From NCBI RefSeq assembly GCF_016862395.1, contig NZ_BOMW01000006.1, positions 295,709-359,708 on the forward strand: a stretch of 64,000 nt of DNA, in the 5' to 3' direction. Source of the DNA: Actinoplanes siamensis. GTDB taxonomy: Bacteria > Actinomycetota > Actinomycetes > Mycobacteriales > Micromonosporaceae. The notes beneath the pieces were generated by a model. That model was not told where the DNA came from, made no database searches, and was given only the letters and a program-made list of their open reading frames with translations. Shown piece after piece: positions 27,966-36,313 of this stretch. A program made the translations under genes and the position numbers. The stretch's first letter is position 1. The number at the start of each line of letters is the position of its first letter.

Positions 27966-29303
27966 TCAGATCGCGGTAGCGCTGAGCACCACATTCGTGA
28001 GCGAGTCGTCGTCGGCGCGAACCTCGTGCATGTCTCGGAGGGTCACCCCGTCGAAGTCGCCGACGGAGTAGCAGCCGGAGCCGTGCACGACGATGTCGTT
28101 CTCCGGCACCAGGCCGCGGTCGATGCCGTTCAGGAGCCCGGTGACTGCCATGATCAGCGACCATTCGCGGACCGCTGTGGGATTCGTCGGCACACGTACG
28201 CCGGCGGCGCCCAGCAGTGATCGCACCAACCCGTAACGTTCGAGGCACTCGGCGAGCGAGACGACCACTCCGCCGCCGCCCTGACTGTTGATCAGTGAGT
28301 TCATCCGCGGTGAGGTGACCGGATTTCTGGTGTAGAAGGTGGGATCCAGCGTCTCTCGCGGGTCGAAGGTCACCGCCGGAAAGTGTGGATCGGCATGCTG
28401 AACGTAGCGGCCCGACTCCTCCTCGTAGGAGTAGTCCGGTCGATGACCTTCGTCGAAGTCGCCATCGTGGTAGAGGCTGATCACCATGTCCGGCGCACCG
28501 AGGTGCTGGACCAGGAAGTATCGGGAGGGCAGACCGGCGCCACCGAACCGCTCCCGGCCGTACGCGTGTCCGAGCAGGCCGTAGGCGCTCGACACGGAAT
28601 GCACGTGCAGCCTCGGCTCGTCGTCGGCGGGCGCGAAGAACTCCGATTCGGCCAGCGACCGCACCACGTCCGCGGCGAGATAGTTCTCGAGCTGGAGGGT
28701 GTACCAGATGTTGGTCTTCGCGTCCCGCTCCAGTGCCCGTCCATCGTTGTCCATCATTCGACGGGCGATCGACTTGACGTCTCCGGCGACCTCACCGCGG
28801 TACACCGCGATCGGATTGCGCCGGGCCAGGTGCGAGTCGGTGAGCAGCTCCGACGACCTGATCTTGTGCACTGAGGCGGCCGGCACCACGACGACCACGT
28901 TCAGCTGATCCGCGCTGACCAGGCCGGTGTTTATCGCCCGCAGGACCGCGTCCCGCATGGCGACCGCCTTGTTGGCGGATGACGGCGTGACGATGGTCAC
29001 CCGCTCGCCGGTGCGCTGAATGTATCGGACCGCACGCGCCACGATGGTGAGCGAGGCGAACGTCTTGGTCGTCATCGTGCCGGGATTGCGCGTGAGGTCG
29101 AGCAGCGTCAGCTTCTTGCCGCGATATTCGCCCATCCGGGTGTGCCTCAGCTCGGAGGCGGACAGGTATTCACGCACCGCCGGCGTGAGCTCGGGCAGCT
29201 CGGCGCCGGGCGCGAACTCGTCGGGTCCATGGCTTCCTGACAGTTCTCGCAGCGCTTCCTGAACCTGTGGGTAGTAATGTGCCAGAGCGCTCTCGATGAG
29301 CAT
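27966..29303 (-). CDS. Fold-type-II PLP enzyme, distant threonine-synthase/cysteate-synthase relative
   Basis: This 445-residue protein has no close family I can name with certainty. It may belong to the actinobacterial DUF6002 group. By eye it aligns with threonine synthase: GTMTTKTFAS (Lys80) with [25 protein letters not shown] with the serine/glycine loop, a glycine-rich NSQGGGGVVVS where PLP phosphate would bind, and HGSGCYS near the end like TGHGLKD. A PLP-dependent replacement or elimination on a phosphorylated or activated amino acid is inferred. It lies between the methyltransferase (38-bp gap) and amidinotransferase 1 (30 bp) in one leftward operon. Confidence 0.6.
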   Translation of the reverse strand: MLIESALAHYYPQVQEALRELSGSHGPDEFAPGAELPELTPAVREYLSASELRHTRMGEYRGKKLTLLDLTRNPGTMTTKTFASLTIVARAVRYIQRTGERVTIVTPSSANKAVAMRDAVLRAINTGLVSADQLNVVVVVPAASVHKIRSSELLTDSHLARRNPIAVYRGEVAGDVKSIARRMMDNDGRALERDAKTNIWYTLQLENYLAADVVRSLAESEFFAPADDEPRLHVHSVSSAYGLLGHAYGRERFGGAGLPSRYFLVQHLGAPDMVISLYHDGDFDEGHRPDYSYEEESGRYVQHADPHFPAVTFDPRETLDPTFYTRNPVTSPRMNSLINSQGGGGVVVSLAECLERYGLVRSLLGAAGVRVPTNPTAVREWSLIMAVTGLLNGIDRGLVPENDIVVHGSGCYSVGDFDGVTLRDMHEVRADDDSLTNVVLSATAI

Positions 29304-29341
29304 GTGGATCGACCTTTCGACGATTCCGCGCTGGTGGTGTG

Positions 29342-30379
29342 CTATTTCGTGCCCATGCTGAGGCCGTGCTCGAAGGGCAGATCGCGGACGGTCGTCACGT
29401 CGCGGAATCCCGCCTGCCCGAGCCAGCGTTCGTAGTCGCTAGCCGGATACGCCATGCCCTGCCCGCTGGCCAGCACGTTGAAGTAGAGGCCGAGACGTGC
29501 CGAGAAGATCCCGCTGGTCTCGTCGTCCGACACGTTGTAGCCGTAGAGGAACACACGGCCGCCGGCCGGGAGCACGTCGTACGCCTTCCGCAACATCGCC
29601 AGGATCTGGTCGCCGGAGAAGATCTCCAGCACGTGGCTGAAGAGAACAGCGTCGGGACCGAGCGGGAATTCGTCGGTGAACATGTTGCCGGGCAACAGGT
29701 CGACGCGGTCGGCGAGGGACGTGGTCTTGCCACCGGCGAGCTTCGACACGCTGGGGATGTCGAAGACCGTCGACTTCAGTTCGGGATGGCGTGCGGCAAG
29801 CCGGATGGACGTCGTGCCGTCCCCGCCGCCGACGTCGAGCAGATGGCGGACGTCCGCGAACTCGGGCCGGTGGACGAGCGCGTCCACCGAGCGAAGGGTG
29901 AAGGCGCTCATCGCGCGGTGAAAGACCGCCTCGAGTTCGGGATTCCGGGAGAGCCGCTGGTAGAGAGTCGGCTCGTCGCCGGGATACGCGTCCAGCGCGG
30001 TGTTGGTGCCCGCCCGGAGAGCCTTGGTCATCTGCCCGAAAGCCGGGTAGTAGACCTCTTTCCAGCCGATGATGATGTGAGCCCAGCTGTCGTCGTCGTC
30101 CGACGCGAGAAGCTCCAGCGCGGTCGCGGAGTTGGCGTATCGGCCGTCCCGCCTGACGAGGAGGCCGGTCGCGCAGACCGCCTGCAGCAGCACCCGCAAT
30201 TGATGGCGCGGCAGGTCGGTGAACTCCTGGATCTGATCGAACGTGGCCTCGTCGTGGTCGGCAAGAAATCGGAAGATCCGTAGCTCGGCCGACGTGGCCA
30301 CCGCGTTGAACAACGCGGGGGCGTTCATCAAGAATAGAAAGCGGTCATAGACGGCATCGTCCTGGTCTGCGTCGCGCAT
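29342..30379 (-). CDS. SAM-dependent methyltransferase (plant-O-methyltransferase fold), probably a C-methyltransferase
   Basis: The 345-residue protein has an N-terminal dimerisation winged helix (LFNAVATSAELRIFRFL) and a Rossmann core with SAM motif I LLDVGGGDGTTSIRLA. In O-methyltransferases of this family a catalytic His occurs in LHDW. Here the aligned stretch is SHVLEIFSGDQ, with Glu in that place, so base-catalysed O-methylation looks unlikely. Methylation of the electron-rich C4 of a 3,5-dihydroxyphenyl ring would fit. It is the first gene after the leftward promoter. Confidence 0.8.
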   Translation of the reverse strand: MRDADQDDAVYDRFLFLMNAPALFNAVATSAELRIFRFLADHDEATFDQIQEFTDLPRHQLRVLLQAVCATGLLVRRDGRYANSATALELLASDDDDSWAHIIIGWKEVYYPAFGQMTKALRAGTNTALDAYPGDEPTLYQRLSRNPELEAVFHRAMSAFTLRSVDALVHRPEFADVRHLLDVGGGDGTTSIRLAARHPELKSTVFDIPSVSKLAGGKTTSLADRVDLLPGNMFTDEFPLGPDAVLFSHVLEIFSGDQILAMLRKAYDVLPAGGRVFLYGYNVSDDETSGIFSARLGLYFNVLASGQGMAYPASDYERWLGQAGFRDVTTVRDLPFEHGLSMGTK

Positions 30380-30579
30380 TACCCCTACCGATTCCCTACT
30401 GAAGGCAGCAACAATCCTGGACAGGATCTGGAAAGGGGGACTCCCGGAACGGGAAACGCCAGCGGCGCCAGGATCATCATTGTTTGGGCCCCAACCGCCC
30501 GAGCGGGGCTGCGATAAACAGCGAAAGCCCCGTTAATCCCCCGTTAACACTCCGTTCGACCAACCGTACACATCGGCTT

Positions 30580-30594
30580 GGTTCATTGTGAACC
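30580..30594. promoter_or_regulatory. Palindrome GGTTCA-TTG-TGAACC near the leftward transcription start
   Basis: A perfect 6-bp inverted repeat with a 3-bp spacer lies about 15-30 bp downstream of the predicted leftward start site. A bound protein there would block elongation, so it is a candidate repressor site. No regulator gene exists inside the cluster. Confidence 0.45.
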
Positions 30595-30616
30595 GTTGCG
30601 GCGGCGAACGCTTGGA

Positions 30617-30644
30617 ACTCTATCGCAGGGTCCTGGAGTGTCAA
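30617..30644 (-). promoter_or_regulatory. Sigma-70-type promoter for the leftward operon
   Basis: On the minus strand a consensus -35 TTGACA (30644-30639) is followed after 16 bp by a -10 TAGAGT (30622-30617). Transcription would start near 30609 and leave a leader of about 230 nt before the methyltransferase ATG. Confidence 0.65.
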
Positions 30645-30654
30645 TAAACATGAA

Positions 30655-30670
30655 TGTGACCCATATCACA
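30655..30670. promoter_or_regulatory. CRP-type site TGTGA-N6-TCACA
   Basis: A perfect TGTGA N6 TCACA palindrome is centred about 53 bp upstream of the predicted leftward start and about 510 bp upstream of the rightward operon. This is the consensus of cAMP-receptor-protein family regulators, including actinobacterial Crp. Confidence 0.6.
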
Positions 30671-31030
30671 GTGCCGGTCATTGATACGGCAAACAATGAT
30701 GCCTCGTCGGCGTGATTTCGCAGGTCGGCCGCATGGTCGCGGCGCACTGGACGGCAAGCGCGAGGATCGCTGAAAAGCGGCCGGTCTATCGCCTCCGCAC
30801 CTGCTCTCACCAGCTAATATGCCGGCGGTCGCGACGGGCGCCGGGGCGACGGGCGCCGCTCGGGCCGGCTCGCCGCAGAGGGGACATCGCCACCCTCGAG
30901 ATCTGGAAGAATGCTGACGGGATTGCACTGCCTCGCATGTCGCAGTCGCCGCGCTCAGACCGGTAATCGACGTTGCGCCAGGTCAGGGCGAACCGCATTA
31001 GCCATTCATAACCATTAATGTCTTACGGTC

Positions 31031-31061
31031 TTGACAGCGCACTTCGGGGTATGGTCAAGAT
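31031..31061 (+). promoter_or_regulatory. Possible promoter of the rightward operon
   Basis: A TTGACA at 31031-31036 is followed after 19 bp by a weak -10 CAAGAT (31056-31061), about 110 bp before the amidinotransferase start. The -35 is good and the -10 poor, so an activator may be needed. Confidence 0.35.
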
Positions 31062-31171
31062 GTAACGGCCTAACGGGGCAATCTTCGCGTTCATCCGCGT
31101 TTGCGATCGGAACGTTCCCGCAGTTCAGGGGCCCCGCCGGCAGGCCGTACGATGTGGCGACAGGGGAGTTT

Positions 31172-32332
31172 GTGCAGCTCAACAGTTATGATGAGTGGTC
31201 GGCGTTGAGGGAAGTCGTCGTCGGATCCGCCGAGAATTACGTGTCGCACGAGCGCGAGCTGTCATTCGACTTGTTCTTCCATGACAACATCCGTGAGAAC
31301 CGGTCGTTTCGAACCGAGTGGTACTACCCTCGGTTGTCGGCCCGGGATGCCGCCGCACCACTACGCGACGCCGGACGAGTGCCGATCAAGCAGCGTTACA
31401 TCGCCGAACTATGTGAAGATCTCGAGGGGATCGCCGAAGCGCTGGAGTCGCTGTCCGTGACGGTCCACCGGCCGGTGACCCTCGACCCGTCCACCGTCGA
31501 GGTGACGACGCCGGCCTGGTCGGCCACCGTGGTGCCGCCGCTCAACGTGCGGGACAACACGCTCATTCTCGGTGACGAGATCATCGAGACGCCGCCCATG
31601 ATCCGCTCGCGATACTTCGAGACCCAGCTGCTGAAGCCGATCTTCGCGGAGTACTTCCGCCGCGGAGCGCGCTGGACCGTCATGCCGCGGCCGCTGATGA
31701 CCGACGCCTCGTTCGACCTGTCCTACGTGCGGAGCGGCACGGCGGGCGGCCCCACCGAGCCGATCGAGGACGCGCAGCCCTCACCGTACGACGTGGGCTA
31801 CGAGCTGATGTTCGACGGAGCCCAGTGCCTCCGGCTCGGCCGGGACATCGTCGCCAACATCTCCACGGCGAACCATGCGCTCGCCTGCGACTGGCTGGAA
31901 CGTCACCTGGAGGGAAGGTTCCGCGTCCACCGGGTGCACCAGCTCAGCGACAGCCACATCGACAGCATGGTGCTGGCCCTGCGGCCAGGCATGCTGCTGG
32001 TGCGCTCGGCCGAGGTGATGGACCGGCTGCCCGAGCCGTTGCGGCGGTGGGACCACATCGTCGCCCCGGAGCCGGAGAGCGACAACTTTCCCCGGTACGA
32101 CGACGACGATCTGATTCTCACCAGCCCGTTCATCGACCTCAACGTGCTGTCCGTCGATCCCGAAACGGTTCTTGTCAACGAGGCCTGCCCGGAGCTCGTG
32201 CGCACCTTGGAGCGTCACGGCTTCACCGTGGTGCCGGTCCGGCACCGTCACCGGCGGCTGTTCGGTGGCGGCTTCCACTGCTTCACGCTGGACACCGTCC
32301 GCGCCGGCGGCCCGGAAGACTACCTCGGCTGA
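31172..32332 (+). CDS. Amidinotransferase 2 (arginine:amine amidinotransferase family)
   Basis: The 386-residue protein is a paralogue of the 26.8-27.9 kb enzyme. It has the same RDNTLILGDEIIETPP, MPRPLMTDASFDLSY and SHIDSMVLALRPG blocks and a catalytic cysteine (Cys370) in FGGGFHCFTLD. The GTG at 31172 follows AGGGGAG closely (3 bp); an in-frame GTG at 31154 is possible. It is the first gene of the rightward side and converges on dpgD with an 8-bp gap. Likely it amidinates the amino group of the dihydroxyphenylglycine unit, as in pheganomycin-type compounds, but which paralogue does this cannot be told from sequence. Confidence 0.88.
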   Translation: MQLNSYDEWSALREVVVGSAENYVSHERELSFDLFFHDNIRENRSFRTEWYYPRLSARDAAAPLRDAGRVPIKQRYIAELCEDLEGIAEALESLSVTVHRPVTLDPSTVEVTTPAWSATVVPPLNVRDNTLILGDEIIETPPMIRSRYFETQLLKPIFAEYFRRGARWTVMPRPLMTDASFDLSYVRSGTAGGPTEPIEDAQPSPYDVGYELMFDGAQCLRLGRDIVANISTANHALACDWLERHLEGRFRVHRVHQLSDSHIDSMVLALRPGMLLVRSAEVMDRLPEPLRRWDHIVAPEPESDNFPRYDDDDLILTSPFIDLNVLSVDPETVLVNEACPELVRTLERHGFTVVPVRHRHRRLFGGGFHCFTLDTVRAGGPEDYLG

Positions 32333-32340
32333 TGAACCGG

Positions 32341-33138
32341 TCAGCGAGCCTCCCAACGCGGCTGCCTCTTGTCGACGAAGGCGAGCGGGCCCTCGACGGC
32401 GTCCCGGCTGTGCATCCGTTGCTCCTCCGCCGGGAACCGAGTGGAGAAGGCGGTCTCCAGCGGCATGGTGACCGACTTCGTCGCGGCCTCCTTGATGGCC
32501 CGCACGGAGAGCGGAGCGCAGCGCAGAATGTCGGACACCCACCCGTCGACGCACGTGTCCAGCTCCGCGGCCGGAACCACCTCGTTGACCAGGCCCAGTT
32601 CGAAGGCGCGGCGGGCGGTCATCGGCCGGCCGGTGAGCAGGTGCCCCATCGCGGTGCGCCACGGCAGCTGCTTGCTCAGCCGGAAGACGCCGCCCGCGCC
32701 GGCCATGAGACCGAGTTTCGCCTCGGGCAGCGCGAAGGTGGCATCCTCCGACGCGACGATGATGTCGCAGGCGAGCGCGAGCTCGAACCCACCGCCCATC
32801 GCGTAGCCCCGAACCTTGGCGACCACCGGCTTGGTCAGATCGAACCGCTCGGTCAGCCGGGGCCAGCCGGGTTTGCCGCGGCTGCCGAAGGTGGCGGTGC
32901 CGGCGACACCGGCCCGCACGCGCTCCGCCAGCTCCTTCAAATCTTGGCCGACGGAGAACGCCTTGTCACCGGCGCCGGTCAGCACGGCAACCCAGACGTC
33001 ATCGTCGGCCTGGACATCGTCCCAGACGCGGGCCAGCTCCTCGTGCATCCTCAGGTTCATCGCGTTGAGAACTTGTGGCCGGTCGAGAGTCACCACGGCG
33101 ACGTGACCGTCCTTTGTGTAACGCACTACGTCCGACAC
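32341..33138 (-). CDS. dpgD: DpgD-like enoyl-CoA hydratase/isomerase
   Basis: The 265-residue crotonase-fold protein has oxyanion-hole segments [11 protein letters not shown] and [19 protein letters not shown], followed by [20 protein letters not shown]. In glycopeptide pathways DpgD helps DpgA and DpgB turn the tetraketide into 3,5-dihydroxyphenylacetyl-CoA. Here it is convergent with amidinotransferase 2 and divergent from dpgA, separated by 46 bp. The GTG at 33138 has no ribosome-binding site but lies 7 bp after a minus-strand TAGACT, so its mRNA may be leaderless. Confidence 0.85.
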   Translation of the reverse strand: MSDVVRYTKDGHVAVVTLDRPQVLNAMNLRMHEELARVWDDVQADDDVWVAVLTGAGDKAFSVGQDLKELAERVRAGVAGTATFGSRGKPGWPRLTERFDLTKPVVAKVRGYAMGGGFELALACDIIVASEDATFALPEAKLGLMAGAGGVFRLSKQLPWRTAMGHLLTGRPMTARRAFELGLVNEVVPAAELDTCVDGWVSDILRCAPLSVRAIKEAATKSVTMPLETAFSTRFPAEEQRMHSRDAVEGPLAFVDKRQPRWEAR

Positions 33139-33184
33139 GGCAGGAAGTCTAGCCGGAATCGACTTCGCGGGGAGGAACAAAACT

Positions 33185-34258
33185 GTGCCCTTGGCCATGC
33201 AGGAACGGGTTCACGCGCCTCGTATCAGGGGTGTCGGCACCGCGGTGCCGACGACCTCGTACAGCCAGCGTGAACTGCTCGACGAGTTCAAAATCACGGA
33301 TCCACGAATCAGGTCCGTCTTCCTCAACAGCGCCATCGAAAGGCGGGGTCTGAGCCTGCCGCCGTTGGACGCCGACGGGATACGGCAAACCGAAAGCCAG
33401 GGCGCTCTGCTGCGCAAACACGTCACCAATGGCTTGGCCATGGGGCGGCGTGCCGCCGAGGCGTGCCTCGCGGACGCCGGCGCCACGCTGTCCGACGTCC
33501 GCTATCTCTGCTGTGTCTCGTCGACCGGATTCATCACGCCCGGCTTCTCCGCTCTGCTCATCAAGGAACTCGGTATCAGCGTGCACTGCTCACGCCTGGA
33601 CGTGGTGGGCATGGGCTGCAACGCCGGGCTGAACGCCCTCACCGCGGTCTCGGGATGGGCCGCGTCGCGGCCTGGCGAGCTGGCCCTGATGATCTGCATC
33701 GAGGCCTGCTCGGCGGCGTACGTCTTCGACGGCACCATGCGTTCGTCGGTGGTCAACAGTCTCTTCGGCGACGGCGCGGCGGCGGTGGCCGTCATGTCGG
33801 GCGGTGACGCGCCCGCCGGTCCCCGGTTGCTTCGCTTCGCGAGCTGCATCATTCCCGAGGCGGTCGACGCGATGCGTTACGACTGGGACGACGACCAGGG
33901 GAAGTTCAGTTTCTATCTCGATCAGGACGTCCCGTACGTGGTCGGCGCGCACGCCGGGCTCGCTCTGGAGAAACTGCTCGACGGAAGCCAGTTGCGCCGC
34001 ACCGACATATCGCACTGGGTCATTCATTCCGGCGGTAAGAAGGTAGTCGATTCGGTACGGGCGAATCTGGGGCTCTCCCGGCACGACGTCCGGCACACGA
34101 CCGGCGTTCTGCGGGACCACGGGAACCTGTCGAGCGGTTCCTTCCTCTTTTCCTACCAGCGTCTGCTGGCCGAGCGGCGGGCGGAACCCGGCGATTACGG
34201 CGTCCTCATGACGATGGGACCCGGCTCAACTATCGAAATGGCCCTGGTGGCCTGGTGA
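33185..34258 (+). CDS. dpgA: DpgA-type type III polyketide synthase (3,5-dihydroxyphenylacetyl-CoA synthase)
   Basis: The 357-residue chalcone-synthase-fold enzyme condenses four malonyl-CoA to the aromatic dihydroxyphenylacetyl-CoA skeleton. The catalytic triad is visible: Cys145 in [10 protein letters not shown], His in [10 protein letters not shown], and Asn in [12 protein letters not shown]. The GTG at 33185 has GGGGAGG upstream, and a later ATG at 33197 is too far from it. It is the first gene of a tight operon dpgA-dpgB-dpgC-aminotransferase. Confidence 0.93.
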   Translation: MPLAMQERVHAPRIRGVGTAVPTTSYSQRELLDEFKITDPRIRSVFLNSAIERRGLSLPPLDADGIRQTESQGALLRKHVTNGLAMGRRAAEACLADAGATLSDVRYLCCVSSTGFITPGFSALLIKELGISVHCSRLDVVGMGCNAGLNALTAVSGWAASRPGELALMICIEACSAAYVFDGTMRSSVVNSLFGDGAAAVAVMSGGDAPAGPRLLRFASCIIPEAVDAMRYDWDDDQGKFSFYLDQDVPYVVGAHAGLALEKLLDGSQLRRTDISHWVIHSGGKKVVDSVRANLGLSRHDVRHTTGVLRDHGNLSSGSFLFSYQRLLAERRAEPGDYGVLMTMGPGSTIEMALVAW

Positions 34259-34277
34259 CGGGAGGGGAAACGCCACT

Positions 34278-34976
34278 ATGAGCGCGAATCTCGATCTGAC
34301 GGATGTGTCCAACGGGCTCGGAATCATGCTGGCCGTCGATGGGACGCGACCGCTCCCCGAACTCACCGCTTCGGTGAACGCGGTCTGCGACGAAGTCGAG
34401 AGGCGCGACGGGCGGACCGTGGTGGTGCTGCAGTTCGACGGCGGGCACGTGCAGGGACCAGGATGGCCGGGTGAGGTGACCATCCGCGACGTCAACCGGT
34501 GGGAGCGGGCGGTCCGCCGGCTGGAGCGGCTGCCGGCGGCGAACGTCGCCGTCGCCAGTGGCCCGTGCGGCGGTCCCGCGTTGGACCTCCTGCTGGCGGC
34601 CGACTTCCGCATCGGCACGCCTGACCTGGTGCTGGTGTTGCCGGTGAACGACGGGCATTTCTGGCCCGGCATGTCGGTGTACCGGCTGGTGCAGAACCTC
34701 GGCGTGGCGCGGGCCCGGCAGATCGTGATCTGGGGCATGGACATCTCCGTGACGAAGGCCTCCGAACTCGGCCTGGTCGACCAGGTGAGCGAGGATCTCG
34801 ACCACGCCGTGCAGACCGCGGTGGTCCTGATGGGGCGGGTGTCCGACAAGGAGCTCGCGGTTCGCCGGCAGCTGCTGCTCGAAGCGTCCGCCGCCGAGTA
34901 CGACGACGCTCTGGGCGTGCACCTGGCCGCCTGCGACCGGGAACTGCGGCGGCTGACCGTCGCGGCCGAATCGTGA
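34278..34976 (+). CDS. dpgB: DpgB-like enoyl-CoA hydratase-family protein
   Basis: The 232-residue crotonase-fold protein (VAVASGPCGGPALDLLLAADFRI, then SVYRLVQNLGVARARQIV) is shorter and more divergent than canonical hydratases, like DpgB of the glycopeptide clusters. DpgB enhances DpgA turnover and cyclisation/dehydration. Its stop overlaps the GTG of dpgC (GTGA), so the two are translationally coupled. Confidence 0.85.
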   Translation: MSANLDLTDVSNGLGIMLAVDGTRPLPELTASVNAVCDEVERRDGRTVVVLQFDGGHVQGPGWPGEVTIRDVNRWERAVRRLERLPAANVAVASGPCGGPALDLLLAADFRIGTPDLVLVLPVNDGHFWPGMSVYRLVQNLGVARARQIVIWGMDISVTKASELGLVDQVSEDLDHAVQTAVVLMGRVSDKELAVRRQLLLEASAAEYDDALGVHLAACDRELRRLTVAAES

Positions 34977-36313
34977 CCGCGGTGGTGGCGGGGGACGCGA
35001 CCGCCCTCCGCTTCACCGGCGCGCTGGCGGAGGACACCCGGACACTGGCGGACTTCTGCCGTGCCGGCGACGACACGCTGGCCGTGCTGCCCCCGAAATC
35101 GGAACGCGACTCGGCGGAGCAGCGCATCGCCGAGGGGATGCTGGACGCGTGCCGCAGGGCTCGCCGGGAATTCCTCGCCCAGCACGTGGACGTCGTGTAC
35201 GACACACTCACCGACGGCCGGACCAGTCGCCTGCGGCTGCCCGAGCTGGTGTCCGCCGCGGCCGAACGGTACCCGGGTCTGACACCGTCCGACGTTCAGA
35301 TGGCCGACGAGCAGCGGCGACGGCAGGCGGACCGCGAAGGCCGGGAGATCGACCAGGGCATCTTCTGCTCGGCGGTGCTCGGTTCGGTCACCGCCGGGAC
35401 GCACCTGATCGACACGATGCTCACCCCCACTCGGCGGGCGCGTCAGCTGCTCGCCGAATTCCGGCACACCGGCGTGACCGACCTCGGCACGGTGCTGATC
35501 GAGCGCCGGAACGGGGCGGCGGAGCTGACCTTCCGCAACGCGCACTGCCTCAACGCCGAGGACGCCCGGCTGATCAGTGATCTGGAGACGGCGGTCGACC
35601 TGGCCCTGCTCGACGATCAGGTACGCGTCGGCGTGCTGCGCGGCGGCGAGGTGGAGCACCCCCGGTACCGGGGCCGGCGGGTGTTCAGCGCCGGCATCAA
35701 CCTCAAGGAGCTGCGCAACGGCGCCATCCCGTTCGTCGAGTTCCTGATGGGCCGGGAACTGGGCTACGTACACAAGCTGTTCCGGGGTCTGGTCGTGGAC
35801 CCCGCGGCGCGTACCTGGGCGGATCGCGCGGTTGCGAAACCGTGGGTCGGCGCCGTGGACTCGTTCGCGATCGGCGGCGGCATGCAGCTGCTGCTCGTGC
35901 TGGACCGGGTCATCGCCGAGGAGGGCGCGTACATCAGCCTGCCGGCGGCCGAGGAGGGCATCGTGCCCGGGCTGGGCAACCTCCGGCTCACCCGGCTCAC
36001 CGGGGCGCGGCTGGCCAGGCAGGTGATCCTCGGCGGGCGCAAGCTCGACGCGGCGACCCCGGAAGGGCGGCTGGTCTGCGACGAGGTCGTCGCGCCCGAC
36101 CAGATGCGTGACGCCATCGACCGCGCCGTACGGGAACTGGGCGCGCCCGCCGTGGCCGCCAACCGGCGCATGCTCACGCTGGCGGAGGAGCCGCTGGAGG
36201 TGTTCCGGGAGTATCTGGCCGAGTTCGCCCGGGTCCAGCCGGTGCGGGCGTACAGCGACGACGTCCTGGCCAAGGTGGAACAGCGGTGGCAGCGGTCGGA
36301 GGCAAGGCGGTGA
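34973..36313 (+). CDS. dpgC: DpgC-like cofactor-free 3,5-dihydroxyphenylacetyl-CoA dioxygenase
   Basis: The 446-residue protein has a helical N-terminal domain and a C-terminal crotonase domain: FSAGINLKELRNG, then DSFAIGGGMQLLLVLDRV, then LPAAEEGIVPGLGNLRL. DpgC oxidises 3,5-dihydroxyphenylacetyl-CoA with O2, without metal or flavin, to 3,5-dihydroxyphenylglyoxylate. The length and domain order match DpgC rather than an ordinary hydratase. Its stop overlaps the aminotransferase start. Confidence 0.93.
   Translation: MTAVVAGDATALRFTGALAEDTRTLADFCRAGDDTLAVLPPKSERDSAEQRIAEGMLDACRRARREFLAQHVDVVYDTLTDGRTSRLRLPELVSAAAERYPGLTPSDVQMADEQRRRQADREGREIDQGIFCSAVLGSVTAGTHLIDTMLTPTRRARQLLAEFRHTGVTDLGTVLIERRNGAAELTFRNAHCLNAEDARLISDLETAVDLALLDDQVRVGVLRGGEVEHPRYRGRRVFSAGINLKELRNGAIPFVEFLMGRELGYVHKLFRGLVVDPAARTWADRAVAKPWVGAVDSFAIGGGMQLLLVLDRVIAEEGAYISLPAAEEGIVPGLGNLRLTRLTGARLARQVILGGRKLDAATPEGRLVCDEVVAPDQMRDAIDRAVRELGAPAVAANRRMLTLAEEPLEVFREYLAEFARVQPVRAYSDDVLAKVEQRWQRSEARR

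Larger units (their letters stand above)
30380..31171. other. Divergent control region of the biosynthetic cluster, no gene seen
   Basis: These 792 bp are clearly less GC-rich than their surroundings between about 30540 and 30720 and around 31000-31060. The frames through them lack coding character, and I see no precursor-peptide gene with a credible ribosome-binding site. The region holds a leftward promoter, a CRP-type palindrome, a second palindrome, a leader hairpin (arms 30504-30510 and 30536-30542) and two CCGTTAA direct repeats near 30530-30546. Confidence 0.6.

Noticed and set aside
30583..30810. Possible short peptide gene in the divergent control region (a precursor-peptide candidate)
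   Set aside because: It has no ribosome-binding site, its sequence contains the predicted promoter elements, and it lacks leader/core character.
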